Shown here: positions 1 to 7,897 of the stretch, piece after piece
How the letters are laid out: the number at the start of each line of letters is the position of its first letter
Numbering within the stretch: position 1 is the stretch's first letter
Assembly (NCBI GenBank): GCA_031549625.1
Contig: JAVBPK010000029.1
Span: 1 to 15,360, forward strand
Reading direction: 5' to 3'
Source: JAISXK01 sp031549625
Lineage (GTDB): Bacteria; Bacillota; Clostridia; Christensenellales; CAG-138
Length of the DNA stretch: 15,360 nt
Made by a program: the position numbers and the translations under genes
Notes under the pieces: model-generated
The model's input: the letters and a program-made list of their open reading frames with translations, nothing else
Told to the model about the DNA's origin: nothing
Database searches by the model: none

Positions 1-5
1 CCATT

Positions 6-45
6 GAAAGCCTTCGGGTTCTACAAGGGGCTTTCGTCCCTTTCC
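6..45 (+). terminator. Possible hairpin terminator at the left edge
   Basis: GAAAGCC (6-12) can pair with GGCTTTC (29-35), leaving a 16-base loop, and a pyrimidine- and T-rich stretch follows (36-49). It could end a plus-strand gene lying outside the window. The T tract is interrupted by C, so this may be only a stem-loop. Confidence 0.35.
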
Positions 46-262
46 TTTTGATAAGCCGGGATAATCGAACCGCAAAGATACGCGAATTGCCCAAAAATGG
101 GGGCATGGGGGCGTTTCCGCGCGCCCGCAGTGCGGGAAGAAGCGAGGAAAAAGCCCAGTGTGCAAGGAAGCAAGTGAGCGCTAGCGAAATCTTGCGCCCA
201 TTGCGAATTGAGAGGTTCAAGAGGTACATTCAAAATAAAAAGAAAATTTATATCTTCCTTTG
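36..262. other. Intergenic stretch with no convincing gene
   Basis: No reading frame here has a recognisable domain or a ribosome binding site. Both strands happen to be open for about 100 codons (plus 48-362, minus 21-329), which hints at unusual composition or an intergenic repeat rather than a gene. Short self-complementary pieces are present, for example AGCGCT near 177 and CTTGC/GCAAG pairs around 163-195. A possible plus-strand promoter lies at its right end (208-236). Confidence 0.4.
208..236 (+). promoter_or_regulatory. Candidate promoter for a short plus-strand transcript
   Basis: TTGAGA (208-213) and CAAAAT (231-236) are separated by exactly 17 bases, matching five of six and four of six sigma-A consensus positions. 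A transcript from about 243 would contain the hairpins at 263-374 and end at the stem-loop at 416-445. This is a pattern match only. Confidence 0.3.
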
Positions 263-450
263 GTGTTTTGCCCGCCGATGCAGCGTAGCGCATCGGTGGA
301 ACCAGCAAAACACAGTGCGGTTCTTGCAAACTGGATTAGGCAAAATTCTCACAGACCACTGAGCTGGTCCAGTTCCTGCATAAGTCAAACAATCAAGCAT
401 TCCGCAAAACTGAACAAAAGGGCAGCCCTCACGGACCGCCCTTTTGTTTT
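243..450 (+). ncRNA. Candidate structured small RNA (about 200 nt)
   Basis: Between a possible promoter (208-236) and a hairpin with a T-rich tail (416-450) lies a densely structured non-coding segment. GTGTTTTGC (263-271) pairs with GCAAAACAC (305-313). Inside it CCGATGC (275-281) pairs with GCATCGG (290-296). A second nested structure pairs AACTG (329-333) with CAGTT (370-374) around GACCA/TGGTC (354-358 with 365-369). A second copy of GCAAAAC (404-410) could compete for the first arm. I do not recognise the conserved motifs of tmRNA, SRP RNA or RNase P RNA. The structure may instead be an untranslated remnant or an intergenic repeat. Confidence 0.3.
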
Positions 451-455
451 GTTGG
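416..455 (-). terminator. Terminator of the recF-remB-gyrB-gyrA operon (probably bidirectional)
   Basis: AAAAGGGC (416-423) pairs perfectly with GCCCTTTT (438-445) around a 14-base loop. It lies 31 bases beyond the gyrA stop codon. Both flanks are T-rich in the exit direction: TTTTGTTCAGTTTT on the minus strand and TTTTGTTTTG on the plus strand. It could therefore stop transcription from either side. Confidence 0.75.
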
Positions 456-476
456 CGCTTGGATATGAACTGCAGG

Positions 477-3038
477 TCAGCTCTCGTCTGTCTCCGCAGA
501 TACATCGTTGTTTTGTGCCGCGTCGCCGCCTTCCAGCGCGTTCTCTTCTTCTACCAGCGGAAACACGCCCGTGAATATCCCGTCCTCGTTTGGCTGCTCG
601 GCGCTGGCTTCATTTGGCGGCGCTATGGCTATGCTTACCACCTTTGTGCCTTCATCCGCGCGCATTAGCCGCACGCCCTGCGTGCCACGGCTTGCCGTCA
701 CACTGATTTGACCGATCGGCATGCGTATGACCATGCCGTCGTCACGGATGAGCAGTAAATCTTCTTCGCCCGTTACCATGGCCATGCCGCAAAGTTCGCC
801 TGTTTTTTCCGTGACCTGCATGGCGATAATGCCCTTGCCGCCGCGTTTTTGTCCCCTGTAGGCCTCCTCCGGCGTGCGCTTGCCCATGCCGTTTTCCGTA
901 ACAGTGAGCACATCCGCGCCATTTATGACCTTCACCATGTCGACCACGTCGTCATCGTCGCCCAAAGAGATGGAGCGGACGCCTGTCGCCGAGCGGCCCA
1001 TGCCGCGCACATCCTGCTCGTTAAAGCGAATGCATTTGCCCAGCCTTGTGGCCATCATGAATTCATCCTCGCCGCCCGAAACCTCGACGCCCATCAGCTC
1101 ATCCCCTTCGCGCAGCGTCAGCGCGATCAGGCCGCCTTTGCGAATGTTGTCAAATTCGCGCACAGGCGTTTTTTTAATGACACCCTTCCGCGTGGCCATA
1201 ACCAAATACCGGCCTTCTTCTTCTTTTGTGACGGGGAACGCCGCCGTTATACGCTCGCCGCTTTGCAGTTGCAGCAGATTGACAATGGCAGTACCCTTTG
1301 CCGCCCTGCCCGCCTCTGGAATGACATAGCATTTTATGCGGAACGCGCGGCCTGTGTTTGTGAAAAACAGAATATGCGCGTGCGTCGACGCGACAAATAG
1401 ATTCTCCACAACGTCTTCATCACGCGTGCCCTGCCCCATCACGCCCTTGCCGCCACGGTTTTGCGCGCGGTAGGTGTCAGACGCCAGGCGCTTGATATAG
1501 CCGAAATGCGTTAGCGTGACGCACATTTCTTCTTCCTGAATGATGTCGTCCATGTCGATATCTTCTATGATATCTGTGATGCTCGTGCGCCGCTCATCGC
1601 CATATTTGCGTTTGACTTCCAGCGCTTCTGTTTTAATGATGTCCAGCAGCAGCTTTTCATCTGCCAGTATGCTGCGCAAATACGCCACCGTTTTGGTAAG
1701 CTCCGCGAATTCGGCTTCGATTTTTTCGCGTTCCAGCCCTGTCAAGCGCTGCAAGCGCATATCCAAAATGGCCTGCGCCTGCTTCTCGGAGAAGTCAAAC
1801 CGCGCCATTAAGCGAACCTTTGCTTCCGGTCCGTTTGGCGATTTTTTGATGAGGTCCACGATTTCGTCGATGTTATCGAGCGCTTTTATGAGGCCTTCCA
1901 GTAAGTGCAGCCGCTCTTCCGCCCGTTCGAGATCGTACTGCGTGCGCCTTGTCACCACCTCGCGCTGGTGCGCCAGGTAATATTCTAAAATCTGCTTGAG
2001 ATTCAATACGCGCGGCTCACCATCCACCAGCGTAAGCATAATCACGCCAAACGTGTCCTGCATAGCCGTGTGTTTGTACAGAAGGTTCAGTATGACATTC
2101 GCGTTGACGTCCTTTTTGAGGTCGAGCACGATGCGCATGCCATTGCGGTCGGTTTCGTCACGCAGATCGGCGATGCCCTCTATCTTTTTTTCGTGCACCA
2201 GTTCCGCAATGCGCTCCACAAGCCGCGCTTTGTTTACCTGGTAGGGGATTTCGGTAATTACGATGCGGCTTTTCGTGCTGCTGAGCTGTTCTATCTCCGC
2301 TTTCGCGCGCACCACTATGCGGCCCCTGCCCGTCTGATAGGCCGACAATATGCCGCTGCGGCCCATAATCACGCCGCCCGTCGGGAAATCCGGCCCCGGT
2401 ACATGTTCGATGAGCGCTTCCAGCGGTATATCCGGATCGTCTATGAGCGCGCACAGAGCGTTGATGGTTTCGTTTAAGTTGTGCGGCGGAATATTTGTGG
2501 CCATACCAACAGCAATGCCGCCCGAACCGTTAACGAGCAGATTCGGGAAGCGTGACGGCAGCACCCGCGGCTGCAGCATCGTTTCATCGAAGTTTGGCAT
2601 GAAATCGACGGTGTTTTTATCGATGTCGGCCATCATTTCCGTGGCTATTTTTGAAAAGCGCGCCTCCGTATAACGCATAGCCGCCGCCGAGTCGCCGTCC
2701 ACCGAACCAAAGTTGCCGTGCCCTTCTACCAATGGATACCGCGTGTTGAAATCCTGTGCCATACGCACCATGGCGTCGTATATGGAGCTGTCGCCATGCG
2801 GGTGGTATTTACCCAGCACGTCGCCGACGATACGCGCGCTTTTACGGTAGGGTTTATCCGGCTGCAGGCCCAGCTCGTCCATCGCGTACAGGATGCGCCT
2901 GTGCACGGGCTTTAAGCCGTCACGTACATCCGGCAAAGCGCGGTCCGTAATGACGGACATGGCATACGCGATGAAGCTCTGCCGCATTTCTTTTTCGATA
3001 TCCAGGGGGATGATACGTGGGTTTTGCGTTTCGCTCAT
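477..3038 (-). CDS. gyrA: DNA gyrase subunit A
   Basis: Breakage-reunion subunit of gyrase, which with GyrB introduces negative supercoils using ATP. The product has 853 residues, a normal family length. The N-terminal catalytic domain carries the quinolone-region motif HPHGDSSIYD (79-88), with Ser84 and Asp88 in the sensitive-type state, and the active-site tyrosine Tyr123 in AAMRYTEARF. The C-terminal beta-pinwheel begins with the GyrA box QNRGGKG (526-532), which separates gyrase from topoisomerase IV, and a second QKRGGKG occurs at 730-736. The tail (about 810-853) is strongly acidic. The start is the ATG at 3038, preceded by GAGAGGAAACT; an upstream in-frame codon at 3110 would add 24 unconserved residues. 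Only 10 bases separate it from the gyrB stop, and the ribosome site overlaps that stop, suggesting translational coupling. Confidence 0.98.
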   Translation of the reverse strand: MSETQNPRIIPLDIEKEMRQSFIAYAMSVITDRALPDVRDGLKPVHRRILYAMDELGLQPDKPYRKSARIVGDVLGKYHPHGDSSIYDAMVRMAQDFNTRYPLVEGHGNFGSVDGDSAAAMRYTEARFSKIATEMMADIDKNTVDFMPNFDETMLQPRVLPSRFPNLLVNGSGGIAVGMATNIPPHNLNETINALCALIDDPDIPLEALIEHVPGPDFPTGGVIMGRSGILSAYQTGRGRIVVRAKAEIEQLSSTKSRIVITEIPYQVNKARLVERIAELVHEKKIEGIADLRDETDRNGMRIVLDLKKDVNANVILNLLYKHTAMQDTFGVIMLTLVDGEPRVLNLKQILEYYLAHQREVVTRRTQYDLERAEERLHLLEGLIKALDNIDEIVDLIKKSPNGPEAKVRLMARFDFSEKQAQAILDMRLQRLTGLEREKIEAEFAELTKTVAYLRSILADEKLLLDIIKTEALEVKRKYGDERRTSITDIIEDIDMDDIIQEEEMCVTLTHFGYIKRLASDTYRAQNRGGKGVMGQGTRDEDVVENLFVASTHAHILFFTNTGRAFRIKCYVIPEAGRAAKGTAIVNLLQLQSGERITAAFPVTKEEEGRYLVMATRKGVIKKTPVREFDNIRKGGLIALTLREGDELMGVEVSGGEDEFMMATRLGKCIRFNEQDVRGMGRSATGVRSISLGDDDDVVDMVKVINGADVLTVTENGMGKRTPEEAYRGQKRGGKGIIAMQVTEKTGELCGMAMVTGEEDLLLIRDDGMVIRMPIGQISVTASRGTQGVRLMRADEGTKVVSIAIAPPNEASAEQPNEDGIFTGVFPLVEEENALEGGDAAQNNDVSAETDES

Positions 3039-3048
3039 AGTTTCCTCT

Positions 3049-5010
3049 CTATATATCCAAATTCGCCACCAGCTTGGAATTCTCCTGAATGAACTCCCGC
3101 CTCGGCTCAACCTTGTCGCCCATCAGTATGGTGAAAATTTCATCCGCCGCTATGGCGTCCTCGAGCGTTACGCGCATCATGATGCGCACTTCCGGATCCA
3201 TGGTGGTTTCCCACAGCTGCTCTGGATTCATTTCTCCCAAGCCTTTGTAACGCTGTATGGTGGGTTTTGGTTCGCGCCCGATCTCGTTGAGTATGGCTTC
3301 CAGCTCGTTGTCGTCGTACGCGTAGCGTTCGATCTTGCTGCGGCTAATCTTGTACAGTGGCGGCTGCGCTATGTATACATAGCCGTCCTCGATGAGCGGC
3401 CGCATATGCCTGTAGAAAAACGTAAGCAGCAGTGTGCGGATATGGCTGCCATCTACGTCCGCGTCCGTCATGCACACGATTTTGTGGTAGCGCAGCCGCG
3501 TCGCGTCGAAGTCGGAGTCCATGCCCGCGCCAAACGCCGTTATCATGGCTTTGATTTCGGCATTGGCCAGTATTCTGTCCAGCCGGGTTTTTTCTACGTT
3601 TAATATTTTGCCGCGCAGCGGGAGGATTGCCTGAAATTGCGGGTTTCTGCCCTGCTTTGCGGAACCGCCCGCGCTGTCCCCCTCTACTATGAAAATTTCG
3701 CATTGCGCCGGGTCCTTTTCGCGGCAATCGGCCAGCTTACCCGGCAAGCTCGTGCTGTCCAGCGCCGTTTTGCGGCGGGTCAGCTCCCTTGCCTTACGCG
3801 CCGCGTCCCTCGCGCGGCAGGCCGTTATGCACTTGTCTACCAGCAGCCGCGCTATCGATGGGTTTTCTTCGAGGTAATCCGCGAGCCCGGACGCTACCGC
3901 GCCATCCACCAACGAACGAATATCCGCATTGCCCAGCTTTGTTTTTGTTTGGCCTTCGAATTGAGGTTCCGTCAATTTTACGCTGATTATAGCCGTAAGC
4001 CCTTCGCGGATATCCTCGCCGGAAAGCGACGCGTCCACCGCCTTTAACATGCCCGCCCTTTTCGCGTAGTCGTTTATCACGCGGGTCAGCGCGGACTTGA
4101 AGCCAACCAAATGTGCTCCGCCTTCTATGGTGGCGATGTTGTTCGCGAATGTGAATATGTTTTCGTTATAGCCGTCGTTGTATTGCATGGCGACTTCCAC
4201 ACTAGCGTCTTCCACGCCCTCTTCGCCCATGCGCGTTGTGGAAATATATATGGGTTCCGCGTGCAGCGCTTCCTTATTTTTATTGAGATGCTTTACAAAG
4301 GAAACTATGCCGCCTTCATAGCAAAATTTGCGTGTATCCGCCTTTTCGCCGCGCTGATCTTCCACAACGATGGAAATGCCCGCGTTTAAAAACGCCAGCT
4401 CCCGCAACCGGCCCACCATCGTGTCGAAATGGAAATTCACTTCGTCAAACACTTCGGCATCCGGTAAAAACCAAATTGTGGTGCCATGTTCCGCCGGCCC
4501 GCAGTTGGACAGTTTTTCTACGGATGTGAGCGGCAGCCCGCGCGAATAGGTTTGCTGGTATACTTCGCCGTCACGGCAGCTGGTGGCGATGAGCTTTTCG
4601 CTCAACGCGTTCACGCAGCTAAGCCCCACGCCATGCAGCCCGCCCGAGACCTTATAGCCCGCGCCGCCAAACTTACCACCGGCGTGCAGAATGGTGAGCG
4701 CCACTTCCAGCGCGTTTTTACCTGTTTGCTCATGGTAGCCAACCGGGATGCCCCGCCCGTCGTCCTGCACGGTGACAGAATTGTCGGGATGGATGGTGAT
4801 GCTGATGTTTTTGCAATATCCCGCCAATGCTTCGTCGATGGAGTTGTCTACCACTTCCGTTACCAGATGATGCAGCCCTCTCGTATCCGTAGAGCCGATG
4901 TACATGCCAGGCCGGCGGCGCACCGCCTCGAGTCCTTCCAAAACCTGTATTTGCGACGCGCCATAATCCGCGCCATTTGCGTTTGCGTTCAATCCCTGTG
5001 GATTTTCCAT
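3049..5010 (-). CDS. gyrB: DNA gyrase subunit B
   Basis: ATPase and TOPRIM subunit of DNA gyrase, 653 residues. The GHKL ATPase domain shows the catalytic Glu52 and Mg-binding Asn56 in TEVVDNSIDEAL, the GRGIPVG motif (86-91 region) and the GGLHGVG lid (123-129). The transducer domain has the QTKTKLGN loop, with Lys357 contacting ATP. The TOPRIM domain has EGDSAGG (443-449) and DADVDG (516-521), the metal-binding acidic residues. The C-terminus has the typical QRYKGLGEMNPEQLWETTMDP block (from 587). The length fits the short Bacillota type without the proteobacterial insertion. The ATG at 5010 is preceded by AGGAGAACGAAACT. It is the third gene of the operon, 95 bases after remB and 10 bases before gyrA. 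Confidence 0.98.
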   Translation of the reverse strand: MENPQGLNANANGADYGASQIQVLEGLEAVRRRPGMYIGSTDTRGLHHLVTEVVDNSIDEALAGYCKNISITIHPDNSVTVQDDGRGIPVGYHEQTGKNALEVALTILHAGGKFGGAGYKVSGGLHGVGLSCVNALSEKLIATSCRDGEVYQQTYSRGLPLTSVEKLSNCGPAEHGTTIWFLPDAEVFDEVNFHFDTMVGRLRELAFLNAGISIVVEDQRGEKADTRKFCYEGGIVSFVKHLNKNKEALHAEPIYISTTRMGEEGVEDASVEVAMQYNDGYNENIFTFANNIATIEGGAHLVGFKSALTRVINDYAKRAGMLKAVDASLSGEDIREGLTAIISVKLTEPQFEGQTKTKLGNADIRSLVDGAVASGLADYLEENPSIARLLVDKCITACRARDAARKARELTRRKTALDSTSLPGKLADCREKDPAQCEIFIVEGDSAGGSAKQGRNPQFQAILPLRGKILNVEKTRLDRILANAEIKAMITAFGAGMDSDFDATRLRYHKIVCMTDADVDGSHIRTLLLTFFYRHMRPLIEDGYVYIAQPPLYKISRSKIERYAYDDNELEAILNEIGREPKPTIQRYKGLGEMNPEQLWETTMDPEVRIMMRVTLEDAIAADEIFTILMGDKVEPRREFIQENSKLVANLDI

Positions 5011-5105
5011 AGTTTCGTTCTCCTACCTTGCAAAATCGATCTAATTTGTACGGCGTTCTTTTGTCCCTTTTATGGGGACGTACAGCACGCTCGATTTGCT
5101 CTGTC

Positions 5106-5366
5106 TTATTCGCTGAGTCCGCCTGTTTTCAGCCTTTTTTCCAGCGTTGCCGCGTTGATGGCGGACGCGTATATATGCTCCGCGCCTTGCTTTTCCGTCA
5201 GCACATAGGCCTTTTCGCGCTCTGCGCAGGGCGTAAAGCCGTTTTTCTTTTTCGCAGCGCGCAGGAAACCGGCCGTGGCGCTCGCGCTTGCCGCGGTCGC
5301 TTTGTTTAGTATGGCGACCACGTCTTCAGATTGTACGCATGTTTCAAAGCCTATATGAATAATCAC
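5106..5366 (-). CDS. remB: RemB-like DUF370 protein
   Basis: Small (86 residues) DUF370 family protein, related to Bacillus subtilis YaaB/RemB, a DNA-binding regulator of extracellular matrix genes. The visible family features are the start V/M-IIHIGFE, the SEDVVAILN segment, the KAYVLTEKQ strand and a C-terminal SAINAATLEKRL helix. The best start is GTG at 5366, because family members begin directly at this xIxHIG strand and GGAGGG lies a few bases upstream. An ATG at 5390 would add eight residues (MQRAYGGT) that include the translated ribosome site. It sits between recF and gyrB exactly as in Bacillota origin clusters, which strongly supports the assignment. A matrix-regulating role in this organism is inferred only. 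Confidence 0.88.
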   Translation of the reverse strand: MIIHIGFETCVQSEDVVAILNKATAASASATAGFLRAAKKKNGFTPCAEREKAYVLTEKQGAEHIYASAINAATLEKRLKTGGLSE

Positions 5367-5461
5367 AGTCCCTCCGTATGCCCTTTGCATTCATCGGCTT
5401 CCCATTCCCACGTTGTGGAAAGTATTCCCATAAACAGCCGTTGTTATATGCTGTAAAACGC

Positions 5462-6559
5462 TTATTCGTTCTTGCTTACTATGCCGCCTTTTACTTCAAA
5501 CACATGCATGTCGTTCAGGCCGCAATCGCCTAAACCAGCCAGCTGGGTGCATGTGAGGAATGTCTGGCAGCCTTGCATGGCCTTTGCCAGCATTTGCTGG
5601 CGCGCGCAATCCAGTTCCGACAGCACATCGTCCAGCAACAGTACCGGTGATTCCTGGCCCAATTCCTTCATGAGCGCCAGCTCCGACAGCTTGAGTGAAA
5701 GCGCCGCCGTACGCTGCTGCCCCTGCGAGCCGTACGCCCGCACATCCTCGCCGTCCAGCGCCAGTAAGATATCGTCCCTGTGCGGGCCGACCGATGTACC
5801 CCCGCGCAACACGTCCTTTTCCGCCTGCGCGCGCAGCTCGGCGCACAATGTGTTTACGAGCGAGGGCAGGGAGCTCAATGCCGTGGCGGATTGGTAGGAT
5901 ACCTGCAATTCTTCGCGCCCGCCGGACAGCTCGGCATGCAGCGCCGCGGCCTTTTCGGACAAGCTTGCCATGAACGCCGCCCGTTCCAGCATGATCTCCG
6001 CGCCAAAACGCGCAAGCTGCTCGTCCCATGGATCCAACAAAGCCTGCTGTGCGCCGCGCTCACGCAGCAACGCATTGCGCTGCTTCAGCGCAAGATTGTA
6101 TTGCTGCAACCGGAAATAATACAGCGGCTTTATTTGGGATATTTCCATATCCATGAAGCGCCGCCGTTCCGCCGGGCCCTGTTTGATGAGCTTTAGATCT
6201 TCCGGCGAAAACATGACCACCTGCAAACAGCCCAGTAATTCACCCGAGCGCGACAAAGCCATGCCGTCTATTTTGAGCTCACGCCTGTTTTCCTTGGAAA
6301 GACGGCATTCAATGCTGTGTTCACCCGTTCGCTTTTGCAGACCCAAACTGACCAGCGCGCCCGCCTGACCATAGCGGATAAGCTCCGCGTCGTGGCGCGT
6401 GCGGTGACTGCGCCCCAGCGCACACAGAAAAACGCTTTCGAGAATGTTTGTTTTCCCCGCGGCATTTTCCCCGATGAATACGTTTAACCCCGGTTCCGGA
6501 TGCAGACGCAGGCTTTGATAGCTGCGAAATTCGTTTAAGCCTATACGCGTAAGCTGCAT
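5462..6559 (-). CDS. recF: DNA replication and repair protein RecF
   Basis: SMC-like ATPase that, with RecO and RecR, loads RecA at single-strand gaps. The 365-residue product has all the key motifs: Walker A GENAAGKT (30-37), the RecF block SVGPHRDD (256-263), the ABC signature GSQGQQRT (277-284) and Walker B VLLLDDVLSELD (306-317). The start is the ATG at 6559 (MQLTRIGLNEFRSY), preceded by GGAGAGG. The frame stays open upstream to a TTG at 6724, but that extension is Ala/Pro/Lys-rich and unrelated to RecF. It is the first gene of the gyrase operon; remB starts 95 bases downstream. Unusually, dnaN and yaaA are not upstream. Confidence 0.96.
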   Translation of the reverse strand: MQLTRIGLNEFRSYQSLRLHPEPGLNVFIGENAAGKTNILESVFLCALGRSHRTRHDAELIRYGQAGALVSLGLQKRTGEHSIECRLSKENRRELKIDGMALSRSGELLGCLQVVMFSPEDLKLIKQGPAERRRFMDMEISQIKPLYYFRLQQYNLALKQRNALLRERGAQQALLDPWDEQLARFGAEIMLERAAFMASLSEKAAALHAELSGGREELQVSYQSATALSSLPSLVNTLCAELRAQAEKDVLRGGTSVGPHRDDILLALDGEDVRAYGSQGQQRTAALSLKLSELALMKELGQESPVLLLDDVLSELDCARQQMLAKAMQGCQTFLTCTQLAGLGDCGLNDMHVFEVKGGIVSKNE

Positions 6560-6740
6560 GCAGCATTCCTCTCCGAATACAAGCTGCTTCACGCGGGCGG
6601 AAGCGTTCGGGCTTGTTTGTGGTCTGCTTTTCTTTTTTGCCATGCCCGCCGCGGGGGAACCTGCCGCCGCAAAACCGCCGCGTTTAGCGGCGGCCAGCGC
6701 TGTTTGTTTGGGCGGCGTTGACAAAAACGCCCTTCAGACG
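6560..6740 (-). promoter_or_regulatory. Long leader of the recF operon with an attenuator-like hairpin
   Basis: About 180 bases lie between the likely transcription start and the recF ATG. On the minus strand the leader contains a CCGCCGC/GCGGCGG stem (plus coordinates 6675-6681 with 6687-6693, five-base loop) followed directly by TTTT (6671-6674). This resembles a weak terminator or attenuator. The frame continuous with recF is open from a TTG at 6724 with GAAGG upstream, so a 55-residue leader extension is formally possible. It does not resemble YaaA or any family I know. Confidence 0.35.
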
Positions 6741-6746
6741 TATAAA

Positions 6747-6775
6747 ATTATACCATAAAAACGGCGTCCTGTATA
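6747..6775 (-). promoter_or_regulatory. Promoter of the recF-remB-gyrB-gyrA operon
   Basis: On the minus strand TATACA (6770-6775) and a perfect TATAAT (6747-6752) are spaced by 17 bases, a sigma-A-type promoter with its start near 6740. No comparably good promoter was seen in front of remB, gyrB or gyrA, so the four genes probably share this one. Confidence 0.7.
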
Positions 6776-6863
6776 TATAATTAAGAAGGATTGAACAAGA
6801 TTTGCGTAAACGGCGCGTATTTTGTCCCTTTGCTCCGGCTGCGCTTTGACGCTTTCCTTTGCA

Positions 6864-6892
6864 TCGACAGGCGCCTGCTTTTTTGATATACT
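6864..6892 (+). promoter_or_regulatory. Promoter of the DUF1801 gene
   Basis: TCGACA (6864-6869) and TATACT (6887-6892) are separated by 17 bases, each matching five of six consensus positions. The start would be near 6899, giving a leader of under 30 bases. It is divergent from the recF promoter, with about 90 bases between the two. Confidence 0.65.
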
Positions 6893-6926
6893 ATCGGCAG
6901 AATATACGAAAAGGATGTGGACCGCC

Positions 6927-7313
6927 ATGGAAAACAACGAAACCTTTTCCAACATCGATGAATACATTGCCCTCTTTCCGCCCGAACTGCAAGCACGCAT
7001 GCAAACCCTGCGCCTTGCCATCAAAGAAGAAGCGCCCCGCGCCGAGGAACGCATCAGCTGGCGCATGCCTACCTTCTTTTTGCAGGGCAACCTGGTGCAT
7101 TTTGCCGCCTTTTCGAAGCATATCGGTTTTTATCCGGGCGATTCCGGCGTCAACAACTTTCAAGACAAGCTGACCGAATTTAAAACCTCCAAAGGCGCTA
7201 TTCAATTCCCCCACAACAAGCCGCTTCCTCTGGAGCTGGTGCGTGATATCGTGCGCTTTCGCGTGGCCGAAAACTGCCGCATCGCCGAAGAACGGCAAAA
7301 TAAAAAGAAATAG
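6927..7313 (+). CDS. DUF1801 / YdhG-like protein
   Basis: A 128-residue protein of the DUF1801 (YdhG) family, a small alpha/beta fold. The Bacillus member YdhG/Fra has been described as a frataxin-like iron chaperone; whether that holds here is unknown. Family features are the N-terminal helix with YIALFPPELQARMQTLRLAI, the ERISWRMPTFFLQGNLVHFAAFSKHIGFYPG core (with the hallmark W-x-MP turn around residues 46-49) and the later GAIQFPHNKPLPLELVRDIVRFRV segment. The start is ATG 6927, since AAGGA lies 11 bases upstream; an in-frame ATG at 6915 has no proper ribosome site. The C-terminus is Lys-rich. It is the first of three small plus-strand genes and has its own promoter. Confidence 0.85.
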   Translation: MENNETFSNIDEYIALFPPELQARMQTLRLAIKEEAPRAEERISWRMPTFFLQGNLVHFAAFSKHIGFYPGDSGVNNFQDKLTEFKTSKGAIQFPHNKPLPLELVRDIVRFRVAENCRIAEERQNKKK

Positions 7314-7398
7314 CGGCTGAGCGCGCAAACCAATGCTGGTCGCATTTCACAAAACCGCCTTACCCGCAAGTATCTGTTTAAAAATAGGAGGTGTTTTT

Positions 7399-7782
7399 AT
7401 GGCTGGCTCTACGCCCGTTAAATCCAACGAGCGCCGGCAAAAAAAAGACTGGGTTACACGCGCCGTTCCCTTTTGCAGCGTGATCGGCTGGGCCTGCGCC
7501 CTTACTGTGCTCGCCTTTCTGGAGCGCGCCAAACCGGAAGATCCAGACTTCTTTTCACGCATACGCAACACCGTATTGCGCACCACCTGGAACGAATCCC
7601 TCGTACGCATCTCCTTTTTCATTTTGTTGGCGATATTCCTGTTTTGTGCGCTCGGTTTTATTTTCAATATGCTGCGCAATCGCCGTAAAACAGATAAGAT
7701 CAATCATTCCCTGCTTGTGCTCGGTATTCTTTCCGTCGGTGGGCTTGGCCTATTCCTGTGGCAGTTTCATAGTTTTCTGTAA
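7399..7782 (+). CDS. Small membrane protein with three predicted helices
   Basis: 127 residues, family not recognised. A basic N-terminus (ERRQKKDW) precedes hydrophobic segments at about 21-41, 69-91 and 104-123. Charged linkers lie between them (ERAKPEDPD, and RNRRKTDK after the second helix). The positive-inside rule would place the N-terminus and the second linker in the cytoplasm, which fits an odd number of helices. The start is the ATG at 7399 with a perfect AGGAGGTG upstream; an in-frame codon at 7333 lacks such a site. It begins 85 bases after the DUF1801 gene on the same strand and may be cotranscribed. No catalytic motif is visible and no function can be assigned. Confidence 0.75.
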   Translation: MAGSTPVKSNERRQKKDWVTRAVPFCSVIGWACALTVLAFLERAKPEDPDFFSRIRNTVLRTTWNESLVRISFFILLAIFLFCALGFIFNMLRNRRKTDKINHSLLVLGILSVGGLGLFLWQFHSFL

Positions 7783-7897
7783 CCGGCCGCTTCCCTCCCG
7801 CAAGCAGCGGGGCTCGCGCGGTTGTTTCGACGCGTTTTGTTCGCTTTCCTTCTGGGCATACTTGCGCATAACAGGCTTATGCACAGGAGGAAACGGC

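Noticed and set aside
290..330. T-box-like GGTGGAACC sequence
   Set aside because: The full T-box consensus is not present, and no plus-strand synthetase or amino-acid gene follows; gyrA lies on the opposite strand.
3039..3110. N-terminal extension of gyrA up to 3110
   Set aside because: It would overlap the end of gyrB by about 60 bases and adds residues unlike any GyrA; the ATG at 3038 has a good ribosome site and the conserved start.
5063..5079. GTCCC/GGGAC stem-loop between remB and gyrB
   Set aside because: A five-pair stem with no T tract is too weak to call a terminator or regulator.
5367..5461. A DnaA-box-like TTTCCACA between remB and recF, suggesting an origin
   Set aside because: Only one imperfect match was seen, with no cluster of boxes, no AT-rich unwinding region and no dnaA, so an origin is not supported here.
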